Source of the DNA: Candidatus Thiodiazotropha sp. (ex Epidulcina cf. delphinae) | Lineage (GTDB): Bacteria > Pseudomonadota > Gammaproteobacteria > Chromatiales > Chromatiaceae | DNA length: 37,522 bases | Reading direction: 5' to 3' | NCBI GenBank assembly: GCA_025656455.1 | Contig: JAHXHS010000051.1 | Span: forward strand, 1-37,522 | Shown here: positions 23,208 through 32,167 of the stretch, in pieces | Layout: the number at the start of each line of letters is the position of its first letter | Position numbering within the stretch: position 1 is the stretch's first letter | Made by a program: the position numbers and the translations under genes | Notes under the pieces: generated by a model | What the model was told of the DNA's origin: nothing | Databases searched by the model: none | The model's input: only the letters and a program-made list of their open reading frames with translations

Positions 23208-24980
23208 GTGAGGTATAGGATACCAGCCTGTCTATCGACTGCATCGGGAGGGCTTCTCCTCCTGATGTTGTCTTCGTGTGCGTCTCTCCATGATTCGGAA
23301 ATGATCAGTCGGTTGTTACCGAATGCAACCATGGCGGTTGTACGCACAGAGTCAATGAAGCTGATCGAGCGGTTTCTCGACGAGGATATGGTGCCTGGTT
23401 TGAGTGTGGCGCTTGTCGATGATCAGGGTCCTGTCTGGCTGGAAGGGTTTGGCATGGCAAATAATCAGACCGGTGACAAGGCCGATGCGGAAACCCTGTT
23501 TCGCACCGGTTCCCTGAGCAAGCCGGTTACTGCGCTTGCCGTCATGCAACTTGTGCAGGCGGGGCGAATCGATCTGGATGCACCGCTGAAGGGACAGCTA
23601 GTGGGTTTCTCGATCCGCCATCATGACAATGACCCGATGCCGGTAACCCCGCGACAGTTGTTGAGTCATCGTAGCGGCCTGCCCAGCGATCTGCGCAAGG
23701 GTATGTATACCAATACACCCTTTACCCAAGTGACATCCTTGTTGCACGATGAATATGCGGCTTATCACCCCGATATGGTCTACAGCTACTCCAACCTGGG
23801 CTACGATCTGCTTGGGCATCTTATTCAACAGCGATCGGGCGCTATGTTCGCCGATCAGCTCGATAAGAGGTTGTTCGGCCCATTGGCTATGCATAGTAGC
23901 GGTTTTGGTCTCTCACCGGTGATGTCGGAGAGGATGTCCGCCGGTCATCTGGACGGCCAGGTCAGGCCCCCCCCGCCTCTTAGGGATACACCCGCTCTGG
24001 GCCTTTATTCCACCGCGGTCGATCTCGGAAGATTGATGACGGCCTTATTGAGCCATGAGATTCCAGAGGTTCCTGCGCCACTGCTGAAGCAGATGTGGCT
24101 ACCCCAGACTGTCGATGGCCAAATCTCATTGGGTGTGTCGCCGGGATTGGGTTGGTTTATTGAAAATCACCCACAGGTGGGCCAGAGAGTGCGTCATGGC
24201 GGCAGCACCCTGTTATTCGGCGCGGAAATGGTCTTGCTGCCGGCCCAAGGATTGGGTGTTGCCGTGCTGGCCAACGGCGCCGGGAGTAATCGACTCGCCA
24301 GAGAGTTGGCGGGCGCCATTCTGTCTATTGCCATATCGGCCAAGGGGGGTATGCAAAACCAACCGAAAACCCGTCTCACAGAGGGTGAACCCTCGGGTTA
24401 CTCGACGCCTTCCGGCGGTTACGCCACTGATCTCGGTCTGTTGATGGTGGACCCGGAACATCCACGGCTTTGTGCCTGCATTATTGAGCGCATACTCGAT
24501 CTGGTGCGGTTTGAGGATGGGAGTCTGGGGCTGACGCAAGAGAGTATCGACGACCTGCCGGATGGTTACCGGGTGCTGGGTGATTTGCGATTACGCTCCC
24601 GTGAAGTCAATGGTATGGATGTGCTGGTGGCGGACCGGGACGGGAAGGAGATCATGCTGGGTAACCGGATCGAGGCCGATCCCTGGGAGTCGGTGTGGCG
24701 AAAACGGCTTGGAAGCTATCGTACCATCAATCCGGATGGCGATTATTCGGTCAAAGACCTTCATTTGAGTGAAGAGGGCGGTGTGCTCTGTCTGCAGTAT
24801 CGGGTTCCCCACCTGAGTCAGGATCTGATCCGCCTGCCACTGCAGCCGGTCTCCTCCACAGAGGCGGTGATTCAGGGATTCGGCCGGGGCAGGGGGGAGA
24901 CTGTGCAGATCGTCGAGATCAACGGGAAGCAGTGCTTGAGGTTTTCCGGATTTATGGGGGAGCCGCTGAATAAGGATTGA
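23208..24980 (+). CDS. Serine beta-lactamase-fold lipoprotein (class C/esterase type)
   Basis: A protein of about 590 residues. The GTG at 23208 gives a normal lipoprotein signal peptide with lipobox LSSC at C24; the frame stays open to a GTG at 23160, so the start is uncertain. Residues 55-390 form the serine beta-lactamase/penicillin-binding fold: S102-L-S-K105, Y194-S-N196 in YSYSNLGY, and H330-G-G332 in RHGGST. All three active-site motifs are intact. The remaining 190 residues form a C-terminal beta-rich domain. Relatives are periplasmic peptidases, esterases or D-aminopeptidases; real antibiotic resistance is less likely. It stands behind secreted protein copy 2 and before the sigma factor. 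Confidence 0.85.
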   Translation: MRYRIPACLSTASGGLLLLMLSSCASLHDSEMISRLLPNATMAVVRTESMKLIERFLDEDMVPGLSVALVDDQGPVWLEGFGMANNQTGDKADAETLFRTGSLSKPVTALAVMQLVQAGRIDLDAPLKGQLVGFSIRHHDNDPMPVTPRQLLSHRSGLPSDLRKGMYTNTPFTQVTSLLHDEYAAYHPDMVYSYSNLGYDLLGHLIQQRSGAMFADQLDKRLFGPLAMHSSGFGLSPVMSERMSAGHLDGQVRPPPPLRDTPALGLYSTAVDLGRLMTALLSHEIPEVPAPLLKQMWLPQTVDGQISLGVSPGLGWFIENHPQVGQRVRHGGSTLLFGAEMVLLPAQGLGVAVLANGAGSNRLARELAGAILSIAISAKGGMQNQPKTRLTEGEPSGYSTPSGGYATDLGLLMVDPEHPRLCACIIERILDLVRFEDGSLGLTQESIDDLPDGYRVLGDLRLRSREVNGMDVLVADRDGKEIMLGNRIEADPWESVWRKRLGSYRTINPDGDYSVKDLHLSEEGGVLCLQYRVPHLSQDLIRLPLQPVSSTEAVIQGFGRGRGETVQIVEINGKQCLRFSGFMGEPLNKD

Positions 24981-25072
24981 TCGATAACCCCTGGTTTGAT
25001 CGTTTCCGCTTGCCGCCTTGGCGCTTGGAAAGTACCCTTGAGACTGGTTTATATCCCTTGAGGGGGGAATTC

Positions 25073-25657
25073 ATGGCGAGTGGGGAGATCGATCCACAGG
25101 AGGCGATACGGCTGCGTAACCAGGAGCTTGAGTCATTGCTGGCTGCCTGTGCGCTGAACGATCGAAAGGCCTTCGCCCGATTATATAGTCTGACATCGGC
25201 GAAACTATATGGCGTGGTGCTACGTATATTAAACAGGGACGAGTGGGCGCAGGACTGTTTGCAGGATGCCTACATCAAGGTCTGGAACAATGCGGGCAGC
25301 TATCGTTCATACATGGCGGCCCCATTGACTTGGATGAGCACCATTGCCCGCAATCAGGCGCTTGATCTGATTCGCAAGCGGAAACGGGAAGTGGCGGAGA
25401 GCGATGACAAGGGATTTCCGGAACAGGTGGATGGGGCTCTGTTGCCGCAGGACGGGCTGTCCCAAAGTGAGCAGGGCAGGCGCCTTGACAACTGTCTGGG
25501 GCAGCTGAAGGAGCAGCAACGACAGGTCATCGCCCTGGCCTACTTCAAAGGATTGACCCATGATGAGCTGGCGGCCTATACCGATACGCCGTTGGGCACA
25601 ATCAAGACATGGATACGTCGTGGTCTCGAACAACTACGGAGGTGTCTGGAGCCATGA
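25073..25657 (+). CDS. ECF RNA polymerase sigma factor
   Basis: A 194-residue protein. The ATG at 25073 is preceded by a GAGGGGGG ribosome binding site; the frame is open further upstream to a TTG that overlaps the lipoprotein stop, but that extension lacks family similarity. Sigma region 2 lies at about 30-95 (DRKAFARLYSLTSAKLYGVVLRI; DCLQDAYIKVWNNAGSY; TWMSTIARNQALDLIRKRKR) and region 4 at about 135-190 (LKEQQRQVIALAYFKGLTHDELA; TPLGTIKTWIRRGLEQLRRCL). It is of the SigK/RpoE-like type usually paired with RskA-like anti-sigma factors, and the next gene is one. They share an ATGA overlap. Confidence 0.94.
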   Translation: MASGEIDPQEAIRLRNQELESLLAACALNDRKAFARLYSLTSAKLYGVVLRILNRDEWAQDCLQDAYIKVWNNAGSYRSYMAAPLTWMSTIARNQALDLIRKRKREVAESDDKGFPEQVDGALLPQDGLSQSEQGRRLDNCLGQLKEQQRQVIALAYFKGLTHDELAAYTDTPLGTIKTWIRRGLEQLRRCLEP

Positions 25658-26346
25658 TACCTGAAAATGAACAACTCGATAGCAACACCCTGGCGGGCGA
25701 GTATGTACTCGGCACCCTGCAGGGACAGGAACGGGTCGATTTTGAGCAGCGGCTGAATGCCGATTTACGCCTGCAGAGCGAAGTCGATGCCTGGCAGCAG
25801 CGGTTAGCGCCACTGCTGGATGGTGTCGATCCTGTGGCGCCTCCCGATACCGTATGGGAACGAATTTCTCATCGAATCGAGCCGGACCGCAGTGCGCGAC
25901 AGGCGCCGGGCGGTTTTTGGAACAGTCTGAGTTTCTGGCGCAATCTCGGTATGGTGGCGGCCACCCTGGTGATTGCATTGGGCCTGACTTTGATGACTGC
26001 CCGTCAGCAAGGTCTGGAGATGGACAGCGTGATGGTGGTGTTAAACGACCATGCCCGGGCAGGTTGGGTCGTGGGTGCACGTGCACGAGACGGATTTCTC
26101 AATGTCAGCGCGGTGGAACCCACCGAGTTACCGCAAGGCAAGGTCTGCCAACTCTGGATGGAGGATGAGCAGGGCCACCTGATTCCTGTCGGCTTATTGC
26201 CGCATGACGGCAGTCGCCAGATGCGTTTGCCGACTGCGCTGAACGCCGGGAATCGGTTCAAGGTCTCTGTCGAACAGACGGATCGCTTACCGACGGATGC
26301 GCCGAGTGATGAGATTGTTTTCGAAGGTAGCCTGACGGAAATCTGA
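25654..26346 (+). CDS. RskA-family anti-sigma factor
   Basis: A 230-residue protein whose ATG overlaps the sigma stop by four bases, so translation is coupled. The cytoplasmic part (1-90) has the anti-sigma helix bundle (TLAGEYVLGTLQGQERVDFEQRL, VDAWQQRLAPLLDG). One transmembrane helix spans about 97-115 (LGMVAATLVIALGLTLM). The periplasmic RskA domain has AGWVVGARARDGFLNVSAV, LPQGKVCQLWMEDEQGHLIPVGLL and FKVSVEQ. Such proteins hold the sigma factor at the membrane and release it after regulated proteolysis. The zinc HxxxCxxC motif of other anti-sigma factors is absent. Confidence 0.92.
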   Translation: MIPENEQLDSNTLAGEYVLGTLQGQERVDFEQRLNADLRLQSEVDAWQQRLAPLLDGVDPVAPPDTVWERISHRIEPDRSARQAPGGFWNSLSFWRNLGMVAATLVIALGLTLMTARQQGLEMDSVMVVLNDHARAGWVVGARARDGFLNVSAVEPTELPQGKVCQLWMEDEQGHLIPVGLLPHDGSRQMRLPTALNAGNRFKVSVEQTDRLPTDAPSDEIVFEGSLTEI

Positions 26347-26647
26347 AACAAAGTTATTTGCCTGGGATCAATCGTGAGTTGGTCCCGGCGCCTCCCTGAT
26401 TCGGGTGGGTGAGAAAGTCAAGCGCATCAAGCCGTATCTGTTCGCAAATGAACGCGGATCAACGCAAAAGCCGTCAATTTCCCTGCTTTCTTTAAGTTTT
26501 TAAACCAGGAATCTCCGGTTTGTCCCAATTTGCTGCACCGTTCACGCTGTTTAATCGAGAATTTTAGTATAGGACACTACACTAGTTTAAAGGTGGGGTT
26601 ATGGCATACTCTTATAGTCTGCGGTCGTAGCTTGTAGCCTCTGTGTA
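26347..26647. other. Intergenic stretch without a gene
   Basis: No credible ORF or terminator. It contains a fragment like AAATGAACGCGGATCAACGC, similar to scraps of dispersed intergenic repeats, and a 16-mer (complement TGTAGTGTCCTATACT) that also occurs at about 11642. Confidence 0.4.
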
Positions 26648-26651
26648 CTAG

Positions 26652-26900
26652 GGCCTGTTAACACTAATTTGATAGCCACTGTTGTGCCTGAAAAAGCGCC
26701 AATCAAGGCATGAGAAGCGTAGTTTGGCCACGCCAAATGAGCGACGAGTAACGCCGAGTGGCACTTTTTCAGGCGCAACCCGAAGGGCCAAGGCCCTGTT
26801 TTCGCCCAGCGGCGTTATCAGTCGCTTATGTAGGTCCAGCTATACGGCGCTCCTTCTGCCTTGCTGGGCAAAGTGGCTATCAAATTAGTGTTAACAGGCC
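26652..26900. mobile_element. MITE with perfect 29-bp terminal inverted repeats
   Basis: GGCCTGTTAACACTAATTTG begins the left arm (26652-26680), and its exact complement ends the right arm (26872-26900). Both sides are flanked by CTAG (26648-26651, 26901-26904), consistent with a 4-bp YTAR-type target duplication as made by IS5-family elements; because CTAG is itself palindromic, the visible inverted repeat appears longer still. The 249-bp element encodes no transposase and has an inner CCTGAAAAAG/CTTTTTCAGG pair. Perfect ends suggest recent insertion. Confidence 0.85.
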
Positions 26901-26968
26901 CTAGGAGGAATACTCAACGCATTTATTATGTCTGAGTCTGGGATAGAGTTATAAGGCATTGTAATAAA

Positions 26969-29569
26969 GTGAAAAAGTTGGCAATGCTTAGGCAGGATGT
27001 TAAATCTCTGCTTCCCGACCTTGATTCCTATCGCGGGCGCTACACCTATTTTGCCTTGTTGGCCGGCGTGGCCTTGATGACCTTTTCCTATCTGGGCTGG
27101 AGTCTTGTCAAGACAACCACTCAGACCCAGATCGAGAATATTACCTCCCGCACCCTGGCGGCCGGTTTACTGGTGGATGCCCAGACCCAACTGAATCTCT
27201 TGGAAAGCCATCTACAGAGTATCCTCATCGAGCCCAAACAGAAGCGATTGGATGATACCGGGTATATGCTGGAACAGTTGCGGCTCGTTTTGTATGACCT
27301 GGTGGCCTCCATCAGGCGCCTTGCCGCGGGACGGACGGAATTCACGGAGGTTTTGCTGGAGGATCAGCGCCTTCTGGATAGGGAGGTTCAGCATCTGATC
27401 GGGGTGCGCCGGGATGTTCAGAGCTGGTTTCCGGCCATGAAACTGATGCTGGAGGAGATGTATCCCCACAATCAGCAGATGTTGGGCGAACTTCAGATCC
27501 TGCTTCAGGAAGTGGAGGTGGGACTCCCCCTCGATGAACAGGTCGAAGTGGTCGTCCAGATCGCAGCCCTGCAACGCCTCTGGCTGGGTATGACCGGCGA
27601 GTTGCGGCTGATGGTGGCGAACCGTTTCGGTATCTTCTCCACTAGCCTGGAGCCAGAGTCGCAAAGGCACCATGTCAATGTCTTTGACTACGCCAAGCGG
27701 TTCATCGAGCGTCTGCGTGTCCTGGAGAGTCACTTCAGTTCAGAGGGTATGCAGTTCGTCTCCTCCGAAAGCCTGCTAAAGATGGAGATCCACTATAGGT
27801 CATGGATGAGCAGTTTCTCACAAGTCAGGGCCTTCATGGACAAACCCACCTGGCGTATGGACCTGCATGTCATGGGTGAGACGGTGGCTCCCATACTCGA
27901 ACGTATGCGCCGGCGCTTCTCCAGCATCGATCTCGATCTGGATACCCAGTCCAAGGATGACATCGCCCAACTCAGGGAGACTGCAAAACAGCTGTCTGTA
28001 GCAATTTTCGGGGCGGTCATGTTGGGGCTGTTGATGCTTTTCATCGCCTATCTGTTCATCAATCGCAATCTGCTCCGGCCGATCGCGCAAACCGCCATGG
28101 CCCTGAAACAGGAGGCAAGCGGGATGCTGGATTTGACCTCGCAGCCGATGGGTAATCTGCGTGAGACCCAGGATCTGGTCGATGCCTTCAGTGAAATGCG
28201 CCGGCAGGTGCGTAGCCGCCAGCGGCATCTTGACCACATGGCCCATCATGACGCCCTGACCCAACTGCCGAACCGGATCCTGTTTCGCGATCGTTTGGAG
28301 CATGCCCTGGCGATCGCCCTCAGGGGCGATGGCCTGGTTGGGTTGATGTTTCTCGACCTCGACCGATTCAAACAGGTGAATGACAGCCTGGGACACCTGG
28401 TCGGCGACGAACTGCTCAAACTCATCGCAGAGCGTTTGACAGCCTTGATGCGCAGTTCCGATACCGTGGCCAGGTTGAGCGGAGACGAATTCGCCATTCT
28501 GATCGAGGGTGTCACAAGCCGGGAGGCGATGGTGCCCCTGGCTGAGAAGATATTGCACGCCGTCGAACAGCCAGCAGTGGTCGCCGGGCATGAACTGCGA
28601 GTCTCGACCTCCATCGGGATCGCCATGGCGCCCCAGGACGACGTCTCCGTGGAGTATTTATTACGCGATGCGGACGCCGCCATGTACGAAGCCAAACGGC
28701 ATGGGCGGTCAGCCTATTGCTTCTTCAGTGGCGAGATGACCTCACGAGCCACCGAAGGGCTGCAGCGGGAAAATGAGATTCGTCATGCCGTGGAGGCCGG
28801 CGAGTTCACTTTCCACTTTCAACCTATCGTCGATGCCCAGACAGGCGCGCTTTTCTGTTTTGAGGCCTTGTTGCGATGGCAGCACCCCGAGCGCGGCATA
28901 CTCTCACCCGACACCTTTCTCTCGGTGCTGGATGAAACCGGTCAGATCACCACCCTGTTCGAGCCGATGCTGAGGCATGCGATAGCCTTTCAGCGGGAAC
29001 AGAGCAGGCTGCGCCAAGAGAGGGTGGCTATCTCCATCAACCTTTCGGCCAGGCCGTTGAACGATCCCGCCTTTTGCCGCGGTTTGTTACAGAGTTTGCT
29101 TTCCGGGGAGATTTCACCTGGCAGCCTGATCCTTGAGATAACCGAAGACATATTGACCCAGGAGCTGGCCGAGGCGGATATTTTTTTGCAACAGGCTAAG
29201 TCACTGGGGGCGAGGATCGCATTGGATGATTTCGGCACCGGGCAGGCGTCACTCAGCCATCTGCGTCAGTTTCCTTTCGATCTGCTGAAGATCGACAGGG
29301 ACTTTATCCGCAACGTCAATGCGGATGCGAACGATGCCAGCCTGGTGCAGGCGATGGTGCAATTGGCGCATGCGTTCAGAATTAAGGTGGTGGCGGAAGG
29401 GGTCGAAAGTGAAGATCAACTGGCTTTTCTGCAGCAGCAGGACTGTGACTATATCCAGGGCTATCTCGTTGGCTTTCCCCAGCATGCCGAGGCGCCGGTT
29501 GAGCCGGCGCAGCATATCAGCCTGTTTCAGGCCAGCCAACCGCTTGACACAATAGGGAAAGTACCGTAG
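26969..29569 (+). CDS. Membrane GGDEF-EAL protein (cyclic di-GMP turnover)
   Basis: An 866-residue protein with a GTG start (an ATG at 26984 is possible; the ribosome binding site is weak). One transmembrane helix at about 27-48 and a second at about 343-368 enclose a helical periplasmic sensor of some 295 residues. A HAMP-like linker leads to a GGDEF domain, where the motif is SGDEF at 504-508 with a canonical RxxD inhibitory site (RSSD) five residues before it. The EAL domain follows, with EALLRW at 632, DDFGTGQASL, KIDRDFI and VAEGVESEDQL, so its metal ligands look intact. Both activities are possible; the serine in the first motif position occurs in some active cyclases. Confidence 0.93.
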   Translation: MKKLAMLRQDVKSLLPDLDSYRGRYTYFALLAGVALMTFSYLGWSLVKTTTQTQIENITSRTLAAGLLVDAQTQLNLLESHLQSILIEPKQKRLDDTGYMLEQLRLVLYDLVASIRRLAAGRTEFTEVLLEDQRLLDREVQHLIGVRRDVQSWFPAMKLMLEEMYPHNQQMLGELQILLQEVEVGLPLDEQVEVVVQIAALQRLWLGMTGELRLMVANRFGIFSTSLEPESQRHHVNVFDYAKRFIERLRVLESHFSSEGMQFVSSESLLKMEIHYRSWMSSFSQVRAFMDKPTWRMDLHVMGETVAPILERMRRRFSSIDLDLDTQSKDDIAQLRETAKQLSVAIFGAVMLGLLMLFIAYLFINRNLLRPIAQTAMALKQEASGMLDLTSQPMGNLRETQDLVDAFSEMRRQVRSRQRHLDHMAHHDALTQLPNRILFRDRLEHALAIALRGDGLVGLMFLDLDRFKQVNDSLGHLVGDELLKLIAERLTALMRSSDTVARLSGDEFAILIEGVTSREAMVPLAEKILHAVEQPAVVAGHELRVSTSIGIAMAPQDDVSVEYLLRDADAAMYEAKRHGRSAYCFFSGEMTSRATEGLQRENEIRHAVEAGEFTFHFQPIVDAQTGALFCFEALLRWQHPERGILSPDTFLSVLDETGQITTLFEPMLRHAIAFQREQSRLRQERVAISINLSARPLNDPAFCRGLLQSLLSGEISPGSLILEITEDILTQELAEADIFLQQAKSLGARIALDDFGTGQASLSHLRQFPFDLLKIDRDFIRNVNADANDASLVQAMVQLAHAFRIKVVAEGVESEDQLAFLQQQDCDYIQGYLVGFPQHAEAPVEPAQHISLFQASQPLDTIGKVP

Positions 29570-29572
29570 ATT
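29544..29572 (+). promoter_or_regulatory. Promoter of the tRNA-Glu gene
   Basis: TTGACA at 29544-29549 (inside the end of the GGDEF-EAL gene), a 17-bp spacer, TAGATT at 29567-29572, and a GC-rich discriminator, about 50 bp before the tRNA. Confidence 0.7.
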
Positions 29573-29623
29573 TCGCGCTCCACTTTGCGTGCGGTTCCTA
29601 AAAAGGTGTTGTCGCAAAGACCT

Positions 29624-29699
29624 GTCCCCATCGTCTAGAGGCCTAGGACACTGGCCTTTCACGCCGGTAACAGGGGTTCGACTCCCCTTGGGGACGCCA
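29624..29699 (+). tRNA. tRNA-Glu (anticodon TTC)
   Basis: A 76-base tRNA with encoded CCA. The acceptor arm is GTCCCCA / TGGGGAC. The anticodon stem CTGGC/GCCGG encloses the loop CTTTCAC with anticodon TTC at 29658-29660. The T arm is CAGGGGTTCGACTCCCCTTG. All arms pair well. Confidence 0.96.
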
Positions 29700-30033
29700 T
29701 TTTCAAGAAAATATTATGAAAATCACGATGCTATAATACTAATGGTTCGTGTCGGTGGTTTTCCAATGGCGTTGTTTTTGCGGTAAATGCCCGGCAGAAC
29801 CTTACCTCGGAAAGCGCTAGCGGCTGATAATATCTCGCAGCGTTACGTTAGCCGCTCTATCTGATCTGTCTCCATCGCTAAGCTGGGCGTATGAACTCAG
29901 CGATTGCGCTAGCCTGCAATGTTTGATACAGCGTCTGTTTTGCCTACACCTTAGATGGTGGAGGTTGGGGATTGCACCTCGTCGCTATCAGTGATGAGGT
30001 CCGAAAACGGCCAGTTTTCCCTCTGAAAAGGCG
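29700..30033. other. Intergenic stretch behind tRNA-Glu
   Basis: No gene that I can support. Only weak inverted repeats are seen (AGCGGCT/AGCCGCT near 29819 and 29850; ATCGCT/AGCGAT near 29874 and 29901). No integrase or repeated tRNA 3' end is visible. Confidence 0.4.
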
Positions 30034-30039
30034 TATAAT
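30034..30039 (+). promoter_or_regulatory. -10 box of the ada-alkA gene
   Basis: TATAAT with a poor -35 region, placing transcription start near 30046. This rules out in-frame starts at 29972 and 30038 and supports the ATG at 30074. Confidence 0.5.
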
Positions 30040-30073
30040 GCCAGCCATTGTTTCGTGTTTCAGTGCGCAGGCC

Positions 30074-31552
30074 ATGTTACTCAACCCCGCTGACTTTGAA
30101 GAAGCCCGACAGGCGCGTGATCCGCGCTTCGACGGGCGCTTTTTCGTAGGCGTACTAACTACCGGTATATACTGTCGCCCCGTGTGTCCGGTTCGGATTC
30201 CCAAAAAAGAAAACGTGCAATTGTACAAATCCGCTGCTGCCGCTGCGGCTGCGGGGTTTCGCCCTTGTTTGCGCTGCCGTCCTGAATCTTCTCCAGGTAC
30301 GTCGACCTGGAGTGGCTCGTCCTGGAAAGTCTCCCGTGCCCTGCAACTCGTGGACCAGGGGTTTCTAGATGATCGCTCGGTAGGAGACTTGGCGGATCAA
30401 CTTGGCATTGGAGCCCGTCAGCTAGGCCGTTTGTTTAACGAACACCTCGGTGCGTCGCCCGTGGAAGTGGCGCAGACACGAAGGTTGCATTTCGCGAAGA
30501 AACTCATTGACGAAACCGATATGAAGCTATCGGAAATCTGCTTCGCTGCAGGCTTCGGTAGCATTCGGCGATTCAACGCCGTGTTCCAGAAAACCTATGG
30601 CCGCTCACCCAAACAGCTCAGGGGAAAACGAGGTGCGAAGCGCAGCGCCAAGGGTGCGATCGAGCTTAGGCTTAGCTACCGCCCCCCTTATGACCGGCGC
30701 GCTGTGTTGGCCTTTCTGGCCTACCGTGCGATCCCTGGTGTGGAGTCGGTTGGTGACACAAGCTATGCCCGCACTTTTATACTCGATGGCATAGCTGGGG
30801 ATCTGCGTGCAGACTTTGAACCGGACAACAATGCGATTAAGGTAGCTATCAACTACCCTAAATCGTGTCACTTGCACCTCATTGTAGATCGTATTCGCTC
30901 TCTGCTGGATTTGCGTGCCGACAGCGCTCAAATCGATCAGTTTTTTACTAAAGATAAATTGTTGGCAAAAGCGGTGAAGAAATTTCCCGGCACTCACGTG
31001 CCTGGGTGCTGGGATGGATTCGAAGTTGCTATACGAGCAATCCTGGGCCAACAGGTGACAGTGAAGGGGGCTTCTACTCTCGTGGCTCGCATTGTGGAGC
31101 GGCATGGCATGGCCTATGCCGGGGCTGATTCAGAACTGGCTTATACCTTTCCCGGCACTGAAATACTAGCGGATGCCGACCTGACCGGGCTCGGTATCGT
31201 AGGGCGGCGCATCAGCACGATTCAGGCCGTAGCCAGCCTGATTGAGGAAGATGAATTACGCATCGACCGTAGTATGGAGACGGAGCAGTTCATTTCACAG
31301 ATCTGCCAAGTCAGGGGCATTGGGGAATGGACGGCGCAGTATATCGCCATGCGGGCCTTGAACGATCCTAACGCCTTTCCCTATTCTGATCTTATTCTGC
31401 GGCGGGCAGCAGCGCCCGGAGGGAAGCTAACGCCGAAGCAACTTGTAGCCCGGGCCAAATCCTGGCAACCCTGGCGTGCCTATGCCGCTATTCTGTTGTG
31501 GCGTCTCTACCAATTCCGTCAGTCAACTCAATCGAAGGACGGTCAGCCATGA
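30074..31552 (+). CDS. Ada-AlkA fusion: methylphosphotriester sensor plus 3-methyladenine glycosylase
   Basis: A 492-residue protein. Residues 1-75 are the Ada zinc domain with C34, C38, C65 and C68, spaced exactly like the E. coli Ada C38-C42-C69-C72 ligands (GIYCRPVCP; FRPCLRCRPE). An AraC-type HTH pair follows (about 80-180; LADQLGIGARQLGRLFNEHLG, LSEICFAAGFGSIRRFNAVF). The C-terminal half is an AlkA glycosylase with VRGIGEWTAQYIAMRAL helix-hairpin-helix and the catalytic aspartate D439 in AFPYSDLILRRA. Such fusions sense methylated DNA, activate the adaptive response and remove alkylated bases. The stop overlaps the next gene by four bases. Confidence 0.92.
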   Translation: MLLNPADFEEARQARDPRFDGRFFVGVLTTGIYCRPVCPVRIPKKENVQLYKSAAAAAAAGFRPCLRCRPESSPGTSTWSGSSWKVSRALQLVDQGFLDDRSVGDLADQLGIGARQLGRLFNEHLGASPVEVAQTRRLHFAKKLIDETDMKLSEICFAAGFGSIRRFNAVFQKTYGRSPKQLRGKRGAKRSAKGAIELRLSYRPPYDRRAVLAFLAYRAIPGVESVGDTSYARTFILDGIAGDLRADFEPDNNAIKVAINYPKSCHLHLIVDRIRSLLDLRADSAQIDQFFTKDKLLAKAVKKFPGTHVPGCWDGFEVAIRAILGQQVTVKGASTLVARIVERHGMAYAGADSELAYTFPGTEILADADLTGLGIVGRRISTIQAVASLIEEDELRIDRSMETEQFISQICQVRGIGEWTAQYIAMRALNDPNAFPYSDLILRRAAAPGGKLTPKQLVARAKSWQPWRAYAAILLWRLYQFRQSTQSKDGQP

Positions 31553-32052
31553 CAACTTATTATCACTACCACGCAACTCCGATTGGTAAATTACTGCTGG
31601 CAGGGAACGAAGAGCATCTGAAGTTGCTGGGCTTCCCCAATGGCTCTAGGGCACGACGCCACGAACCCCGCTGGCAGAAAAGCCTAGCCCCGTTCCGCGC
31701 CGCGATCCAACAACTCGATGAATATTTTGCTGGTGACCGTGAACAATTCGATTTGTCCCTGGCTCCCCAGGGGACAGACTTCCAACGGCAAGTTTGGCAG
31801 GCATTGTGTGATATTCCTTACGGTGAGACCTGGAGTTATGGGCAGTTGGCGAAATATATCGGCCGGCCCAAGGCCTCTCGCGCGGTCGGTGCCGCTAATG
31901 GGCTTAATCCGATTCCGGTAATCATTCCCTGCCATAGAGTAGTCGGCTGTAACGGCAAACTTACCGGATTTGGTGGCGGTATCGAGACCAAGGCCTTTCT
32001 ATTGAACCTGGAGGCGGAAGGCCGTACCCCTGGCCTCAATTTCGCCTTTTGA
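31549..32052 (+). CDS. ogt: Methylated-DNA--protein-cysteine methyltransferase
   Basis: A 167-residue protein with an ATGA overlap to the Ada-AlkA stop. The acceptor cysteine is C128 in VIIPCHRVVG. The helix-turn-helix and arginine finger region is GETWSYGQLAKYIGRPKASRAVGAANGLNP, and the C-terminal GFGGGIETKAFLLNLE is typical. It transfers methyl groups from O6-methylguanine to itself in a single-use reaction. The call ogt rather than ada is used because it lacks the Ada N-terminal domain, which is found in the upstream partner. Together they split the functions of Ada and AlkA. Confidence 0.93.
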   Translation: MTTYYHYHATPIGKLLLAGNEEHLKLLGFPNGSRARRHEPRWQKSLAPFRAAIQQLDEYFAGDREQFDLSLAPQGTDFQRQVWQALCDIPYGETWSYGQLAKYIGRPKASRAVGAANGLNPIPVIIPCHRVVGCNGKLTGFGGGIETKAFLLNLEAEGRTPGLNFAF

Positions 32053-32167
32053 TAGAGGCGTGAACCATGGCAAGGGCAGCGAGCGTGATCGATGCGTGGC
32101 AGGCTTGATGTTATCATAGGGTTGGATTAAACAGGAGGCGGGTTTCCACCATTAACAAGGATAAAGT

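Noticed and set aside
11642..26581. 16-mer TGTAGTGTCCTATACT near 11642 and inverted near 26566
   Set aside because: Flanking sequences do not match, and a single shared 16-mer in a window of this size can occur by chance.
26682..26888. 68-codon frame inside the MITE
   Set aside because: Entirely within the non-autonomous element; not transposase-like.
29624..29970. tRNA-Glu as an integration site of a mobile island
   Set aside because: No integrase gene and no repeat of the tRNA 3' end was found in the window.
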